A stretch of DNA of 64,000 nucleotides from Desulfobulbus rhabdoformis (GTDB lineage Bacteria > Desulfobacterota > Desulfobulbia > Desulfobulbales > Desulfobulbaceae), in contig NZ_JAFFQA010000010.1 in the NCBI RefSeq assembly GCF_016919065.1, positions 62,001-126,000 on the forward strand. Direction: 5' to 3'. A program made the translations under genes and the position numbers. Below, piece after piece: positions 59,522 through 64,000 of this stretch. Each line of letters begins with the position of its first letter. Within the stretch, counting starts at the first letter, position 1. Under the pieces are notes generated by a model that saw nothing but the letters and a program-made list of their open reading frames with translations, did not search any database and was not told where the DNA came from.

Positions 59522-61698
59522 GCGCACCGGATTTTACCACTATTGGACTGAATCCCAAGGTCTCACCAGCCACTTATCAGGACTGGGCTGCCAAGGTTAA
59601 AGATGAAACCGGCATGAGCGCCGAAGACCTTGTTTGGCGTACGGTGGAGCAGATTGACGTCAAGCCCATGTATACCCGTAAAGATTACGATGGACTGGAC
59701 CATCTGGGCTACATGGCAGGTATACCTCCGTATATGCGTGGTCCTTATGCCACCATGTTTGTACAACGGCCCTGGACGGTGCGCCAATACGCCGGCTTTT
59801 CTACCGCAGAAGAGAGTAACGCGTTCTATCGCCGTAACCTGGCTGCCGGGCAGATGGGACTTTCCATCGCCTTTGACCTGGCCACCCACCGTGGATATGA
59901 CTCGGATCACGAACGTGTTGTCGGTGACGTGGGTAAGGCGGGCGTTGCCGTGGATTCGATTCTGGATATGAATATCCTTTTTGCAGGAATTCCGCTTGAT
60001 CAGATGACGGTTTCCATGACCATGAACGGTGCGGTTTTGCCGATCATGGCCTTTTATATCGTCGCGGCAGAAGAGCAGGGCGTTAAGCAGGAGCAGTTGG
60101 GAGGCACCATCCAGAACGATATTCTTAAAGAATATATGGTGCGTAATACCTATATCTATCCACCGGCGCAATCAATGCGCATTATCTCGGATATTTTTTC
60201 CTACACCGCGCAAAATATGCCCAGATACAACAGTATTTCAATTTCGGGCTATCACATGGAGGAGGCGGGCGCGACCTCGGATATCGAAATGGCCTATACC
60301 CTGGCCGATGGTTGGGATTATGCCAGGGCCGGTGTCAATGCCGGAATGTCCATTGATAAATTTGCACCTCGGCTCTCCTTTTTCTGGGCGCAGGGGATGA
60401 ACTATTTTATGGAGGTTGCCAAGATGCGCGCGGCTCGGGTTCTCTGGGCCAAGATCATCAAAACCTTCGATCCCCAAAACGTCAAATCCCTTGCCCTGCG
60501 GACCCACTCGCAAACTTCCGGCTGGAGTTTGACAGAGGGCGACCCCTTTAACAATGTCTGTCGTACCTGCATTGAGGGAATGGCCGCGGCCCTTGGCCAT
60601 ACCCAGTCCATGCACACCAATTCCCTGGATGAGGCCATAGCGCTTCCCACCGAGTTTTCTGCGCGTATTGCTCGTAATACACAGCTCTATCTGCAGGATG
60701 AAACGAACATTCTCCGACCTGCTGACCCCTGGGCAGGATCGTTTTACCTGGAAGCTTTGACTGGTGCCATTATGAGACGCGGCTGGGATCTGATCCAGGA
60801 GGTTGAAAACCTCGGTGGTATGGCCAAGGCCATTGAGACCGGTCTACCGAAGATGCGTATCGAAGAGGCCGCAGCGCGCCGCCAGGCGGGTATCGACTCC
60901 GGTCGGGAAAAAATAGTCGGTGTCAACTCGTACTGTCTGGACCAGGAAGAAGCCCTGGATACCCTTGAAGTCGATAACACTGCCGTTCGAGAAGCCCAGC
61001 TTAAACGTCTGGCCAAACTCAAGGCCGAGCGTGACGAAACCAAGTGCCAGTCGGCACTCAATGCTCTGACCCATTGTGCAAAAACCGGAGAAGGCAATCT
61101 GCTTGGCCTCTCCATTGAGGCGGCTCGCGCCCGGGCCTCACTTGGCGAAATCAGTTTTGCTCTGGAAAAAGAATGGGGGAGACATACGGCCGTGATTCGA
61201 TCTATTTCTGGTGTCTATAAGTCAGAGTTCAGTGAAAAGGAAGAGGTACAAAAGGTCATTGCCATGACCAAGGAGTTTGAGGAAACCGAGGGACGCCGCC
61301 CCCGTATCATGGTGGCTAAACTTGGTCAGGACGGTCATGATCGCGGGGCAAAGGTTATATCCACAGCCTTTGCTGATCTTGGCTTTGACGTTGATATCGG
61401 CCCCCTGTTCCAGACCCCTGCAGAGGCCGCCCGACAGGCAGTTGAAAACGATGCCCACATTATCGGTTTCAGCTCGCTGGCCGCCGGTCATAAAACCCTG
61501 TTACCCGCTCTGGTTGAAGAGCTGGAGAAACTGGGTCGCCCGGATATCATGGCGGTTATCGGCGGCGTTATACCGGCCCCTGATTACCAGTATCTCTATG
61601 ATCATGGCGCGGCTGCCATCTTTGGTCCAGGAACGGTTATTCCCGTGGCGGCGATGAAGGTGTTGGAGGAGCTGAAAGCCAGAATGCACGCCGAATAA
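59518..61698 (+). CDS. mutB: Methylmalonyl-CoA mutase large (catalytic) subunit
   Basis: 726 residues. The substrate domain keeps [32 protein letters not shown] and the catalytic-His [11 protein letters not shown]. The C-terminal B12 domain has the DxHxxG motif in [14 protein letters not shown], with later SSLAAGH and [12 protein letters not shown]. It binds adenosylcobalamin with the lower axial base displaced by His. Its substrate is methylmalonyl-CoA, judging from the family and pairing with MutA and MeaB. It overlaps mutA and is followed 73 bp later by meaB. Confidence 0.96.
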   Translation: MSAPDFTTIGLNPKVSPATYQDWAAKVKDETGMSAEDLVWRTVEQIDVKPMYTRKDYDGLDHLGYMAGIPPYMRGPYATMFVQRPWTVRQYAGFSTAEESNAFYRRNLAAGQMGLSIAFDLATHRGYDSDHERVVGDVGKAGVAVDSILDMNILFAGIPLDQMTVSMTMNGAVLPIMAFYIVAAEEQGVKQEQLGGTIQNDILKEYMVRNTYIYPPAQSMRIISDIFSYTAQNMPRYNSISISGYHMEEAGATSDIEMAYTLADGWDYARAGVNAGMSIDKFAPRLSFFWAQGMNYFMEVAKMRAARVLWAKIIKTFDPQNVKSLALRTHSQTSGWSLTEGDPFNNVCRTCIEGMAAALGHTQSMHTNSLDEAIALPTEFSARIARNTQLYLQDETNILRPADPWAGSFYLEALTGAIMRRGWDLIQEVENLGGMAKAIETGLPKMRIEEAAARRQAGIDSGREKIVGVNSYCLDQEEALDTLEVDNTAVREAQLKRLAKLKAERDETKCQSALNALTHCAKTGEGNLLGLSIEAARARASLGEISFALEKEWGRHTAVIRSISGVYKSEFSEKEEVQKVIAMTKEFEETEGRRPRIMVAKLGQDGHDRGAKVISTAFADLGFDVDIGPLFQTPAEAARQAVENDAHIIGFSSLAAGHKTLLPALVEELEKLGRPDIMAVIGGVIPAPDYQYLYDHGAAAIFGPGTVIPVAAMKVLEELKARMHAE

Positions 61699-61771
61699 GG
61701 ATGTTCCCTCGAGGAGGTTCCTGGCTGCATCTACAGGGGCCTCCTTCCCTATAAACAAATAAGGAGAACCA

Positions 61772-62905
61772 ATGGCATCTGACACCAAAAAACCGGAGTG
61801 GGCACCGGAAGGGAATTGCGAAGGATTCGCCTGTCGGGTGATGGATGGTGTGGAAGCGGGGCATGACGGAATAAGTACCTATAAAAGCACCAAGCCGGCA
61901 GCCAAACCGGCGGTGCGCCATAAGCGGGCGCAGTTGACGCCCGAGGAATTCGCCCAGGGGGTGTTGCGTGGCGAACGAGCCGTGCTTGGCCGGGCCATTA
62001 CCCTGGTGGAGAGCAATGCGGTCAAACATATTGAACAGGCGCAGGAGGTTCTGAAACTCCTCCTGCCGCACACAGGAAACTCGATTCGTATAGGTATCAC
62101 CGGTGTCCCCGGTGTGGGGAAATCCACCTTTATCGAATCATTTGGCTGTCATCTTATAGAACAGGGCCATAAGGTCGCTGTTTTGGCAGTGGATCCTTCA
62201 AGTTCCATTTCCGGTGGCTCCATACTTGGCGATAAGACACGTATGGAGCGATTGAGCAGGGATGAACGATGTTTCATTCGTCCATCTCCCGCCGGAATTA
62301 CTCTGGGGGGGGTGGCACGTAAGACCCGTGAGACCATGCTGGTCTGTGAGGCCGCAGGCTTTGATGTCATCTTGATTGAAACGGTCGGAGTGGGACAAAG
62401 TGAGACCACGGTGCGTTCCATGGTGGATTTTTTCCTTCTGCTGATGCTCGCTGGCGCAGGCGATGAACTGCAGGGCATCAAAAAAGGCATCATGGAGTTG
62501 GCCGATGCCTTGGTGATCAACAAGGCAGACGGGAAAAACAAACTCTTTGCAGAGACCGCACGCAGCGAATACGAGCGGGCCATGCATTATCTGCAGCCCT
62601 CAACCGAGGGGTGGACCTCACACGCCTATACCTGTTCGGCCCTGACCAATGAGGGAATTGACAACATTTGGAAAGTCATAACGAAATATCGTGAAATCAC
62701 CGAGGAATCCGGTGTGTTTACACGGCATCGTAAGGAGCAGAATATCAAGTGGGTACATGAAATGGTCGACGATCATCTGCGCTCACTCTTTGCCAGACAT
62801 CCTGGAGTCAATGCGATCGTCGGTGATATCGAGCATCAGGTCGCCAGTGGTCAGCTGCCTGCAGTCGCCGCGGTGCAAAAGCTTATAAGCGCTTTTGAGA
62901 ACTGA
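61772..62905 (+). CDS. meaB: MeaB/ArgK-type GTPase chaperone of methylmalonyl-CoA mutase
   Basis: 377 residues, about 45 longer than typical MeaB owing to an N-terminal extension (to about residue 60). G-domain motifs: Walker A GVPGVGKST, the Mg2+ region VDPSSSISGGSILGDKTRM, VGVGQSE and the specificity motif NKADG. MeaB gates cofactor loading and protects the mutase from inactivation. AAGGAG precedes the ATG. It ends the riboswitch-controlled operon. Confidence 0.93.
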   Translation: MASDTKKPEWAPEGNCEGFACRVMDGVEAGHDGISTYKSTKPAAKPAVRHKRAQLTPEEFAQGVLRGERAVLGRAITLVESNAVKHIEQAQEVLKLLLPHTGNSIRIGITGVPGVGKSTFIESFGCHLIEQGHKVAVLAVDPSSSISGGSILGDKTRMERLSRDERCFIRPSPAGITLGGVARKTRETMLVCEAAGFDVILIETVGVGQSETTVRSMVDFFLLLMLAGAGDELQGIKKGIMELADALVINKADGKNKLFAETARSEYERAMHYLQPSTEGWTSHAYTCSALTNEGIDNIWKVITKYREITEESGVFTRHRKEQNIKWVHEMVDDHLRSLFARHPGVNAIVGDIEHQVASGQLPAVAAVQKLISAFEN

Positions 62906-63164
62906 GGAGAGTTCTATTGGTGCATTGTAGAGAGAGCAAATTTTTGCACAGCAATTAAAAAAAATTCTGTTCCGGCCTCTTTTTCAGCCAGGGAATTGTT
63001 TCCGGTTGCCATGCCTTACTCCGGGCGATTCGTTTGCCGGCGAAACGCCTTTACAAGTCGTTGGTGGTTAAAGAGGCCTGGAGCAGAAATGCTGTGTCTT
63101 TTTCAAATGCAACCGCAAGGGAAGAATAAGTGCGGCAAGTTATTAACGCGACCAGGAGGTCATC

Positions 63165-63356
63165 ATGAAAAGTGCACACATTACCTTGGAATTGACGGGA
63201 AAGACACTGGAACGTCTGCTCTATCTCTCCCAACGTCTTCATCGGCATCCTAATGAATTAACAGTGGATCTGCTCCAGGCTGCTATTGAGGTATCCGTGG
63301 ATAATGAGGAGGCCCAGTTAGCCCTTATGACCAAGCCGAGTTTGGAAATGCACTAA
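63165..63356 (+). CDS. Small RHH-like protein
   Basis: 63 residues with an excellent ribosome-binding site (AGGAGG, 6 bp before the ATG). The pattern is a short strand (HITLELTGK), a helix (TLERLLYLSQRL), a loop and a second helix (PNELTVDLLQAAIE), which resembles the ribbon-helix-helix fold of CopG/Arc-type regulators. No toxin partner is adjacent. It could be a small DNA-binding protein; the assignment rests on pattern alone. Confidence 0.6.
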   Translation: MKSAHITLELTGKTLERLLYLSQRLHRHPNELTVDLLQAAIEVSVDNEEAQLALMTKPSLEMH

Positions 63357-63381
63357 ACCAACAGAGACCTCCGTGCCCCTT

Positions 63382-63425
63382 CCCACCCGTTTGACGGAAG
63401 ACGTGCATCCGTGACTGCGGGTGGG
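63382..63425. terminator. Possible bidirectional terminator hairpin
   Basis: CCCACCCG and CGGGTGGG pair around a 28-base region that itself contains ACGGA/TCCGT. It lies between convergent genes. The T-run is poor. Confidence 0.45.
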
Positions 63426-63438
63426 GCTACTTCTACCT

Positions 63439-63792
63439 TTACCTTTTACTGTGGCATGAGCAGTTTTTGCATTTGCCGCAGCATCCTTTCTTTCTCTTCT
63501 CGTAGACAATCACTTTCCCCTTGTCCGGGCTGATATCCAGCCCCTTCACGCCTGTCATATACATTTTTTCTGCCGGTAAGCCGAGCATGGTTATCTGATC
63601 GGATAGAGTGGTTCGTGACTCGGGGGCAATGGTGGTAACCTTCGCTGTGTGGACGAAAATATTGCCTTTCCCATTATAGGATTTGGCAATGGTGCTGGTC
63701 AGCTCAAAGGCAACCTCTGCTGAAAAATGACCATCAAGGTTGATGTGCAGGTTGCCGTTTCGTTGATTGGCTTCAATATTGCCTTCGTACAT
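63439..63792 (-). CDS. Small protein with STAS-like body and Cys-rich tail
   Basis: 117 residues. The body alternates strands and helices in a way that recalls STAS domains (NLHINLDGHFSAEVAFELTS, GNIFVHTAKVTTIAPESRTT). The tail KGCCGKCKNCSCHSKR has five Cys and one His, a likely metal-binding patch. CAGGAGAA precedes the ATG. Two DtxR-like palindromes lie 130-210 bp upstream, so metal control is possible. I do not recognise a named family; similar Cys-tailed small proteins occur in sulfate reducers. Confidence 0.65.
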   Translation of the reverse strand: MYEGNIEANQRNGNLHINLDGHFSAEVAFELTSTIAKSYNGKGNIFVHTAKVTTIAPESRTTLSDQITMLGLPAEKMYMTGVKGLDISPDKGKVIVYEKRKKGCCGKCKNCSCHSKR

Positions 63793-63922
63793 ACTTTCTC
63801 CTGAAAAGTATTGGGTTGAACTCCTTGGATAATTGAGTTGAAACTCTTGCTGAGGTGTATTTGTTGACGCTGAAGCAGAGTGGCTCTTTTCTGTATGAAA
63901 ACAGGTGTTCTGCTTGTACTTT

Positions 63923-63938
63923 GTTAGCTATGACTAAC
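63923..63938. promoter_or_regulatory. DtxR-like palindrome GTTAG-N6-CTAAC
   Basis: Inverted repeat in the region upstream of the Cys-tailed protein gene, close to a perfect plus-strand TATAAT (63945-63950). It resembles half-sites of DtxR/IdeR boxes (TTAG...CTAA). Confidence 0.45.
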
Positions 63939-63981
63939 TTTTGATATAATGCCGGCTGGTGCAAGAATTGTCAATATAAAA

Positions 63982-63999
63982 TATTAGGAATACCTAATA
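63982..63999. promoter_or_regulatory. DtxR-like palindrome TATTAGG-N4-CCTAATA
   Basis: A perfect 7-bp inverted repeat at the window edge, with the TTAGG...CCTAA core typical of DtxR/IdeR boxes. A TTGACA sits nearby on the minus strand (63969-63974). It could serve the minus-strand gene, a gene beyond the window, or both. Confidence 0.55.
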
Positions 64000-64000
64000 G

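Overview
The window looks like chromosomal DNA of an anaerobic Gram-negative bacterium, most likely a Desulfobacterota (Desulfobulbales-like) organism. That placement is inference. It rests on mid-range GC, a propionate/methylmalonyl-CoA module, FeoB and DtxR-type iron genes, a TonB-dependent receptor and many chemosensory genes. No rRNA, tRNA, CRISPR array or intact insertion sequence was seen.

Layout. (1) 1-15,313, all on the minus strand: a chemosensory locus (MCP, CheW, CheY, a HAMP membrane protein, a very large CheA, two CheB-like proteins), then a zinc-ribbon ParA-like ATPase, an NMT1/SsuA-type ABC importer, a PilZ protein and the start of a zinc-ribbon gene cut by the window edge. The CheA carries three Hpt-like repeats without the phospho-accepting His. 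Both CheB proteins have lost catalytic Ser and His, and there is no cheR in this locus. (2) 15,314-16,653: a gene-free spacer with an AT-rich core and a terminator. (3) 16,846-34,314: a vanadium-nitrogenase island. It holds a TonB receptor, vnfD-vnfG-vnfK-vnfE-vnfN, an unrecognised 299-residue protein, a vnfX-like gene, a BtuCDF/FecBCDE-type ABC importer, and a nifV-PII-vnfA operon. Three near-perfect sigma-54 promoters drive vnfD, the importer and nifV. Each is preceded by two 14-bp sites of the form GTAC-N6-GNNC, which fit the known VnfA enhancer. (4) 34,666-47,512: a second chemosensory locus in a Wsp-like arrangement (diguanylate cyclase, CheW, CheR-TPR, CheW, MCP with a divergent tip, CheA-REC, CheB, hybrid histidine kinase). 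Most of it lies between two inverted copies of a palindromic repeat. (5) 48,033-56,540: a DtxR-FeoA regulator, a FeoB split into two genes, a membrane-cytidylate-kinase fusion, an alpha-helical protein of unknown role and an Na+/H+ antiporter. (6) 56,663-62,905: two tandem cobalamin riboswitches, each with its own terminator, ahead of mutA-mutB-meaB (B12-dependent methylmalonyl-CoA mutase and its chaperone). (7) 63,165-64,000: a small RHH-like protein, a Cys-tailed protein and two DtxR-like palindromes at the right edge.

The most distinctive system is the self-contained VnfA regulon, which appears to couple vanadium-dependent N2 fixation, homocitrate synthesis, PII control and a metal/oxyanion importer. 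A family of MITE-like elements (inverted termini, 4-bp target duplications) is scattered through the chemosensory regions; one copy sits exactly at the stop codon of the TonB receptor.
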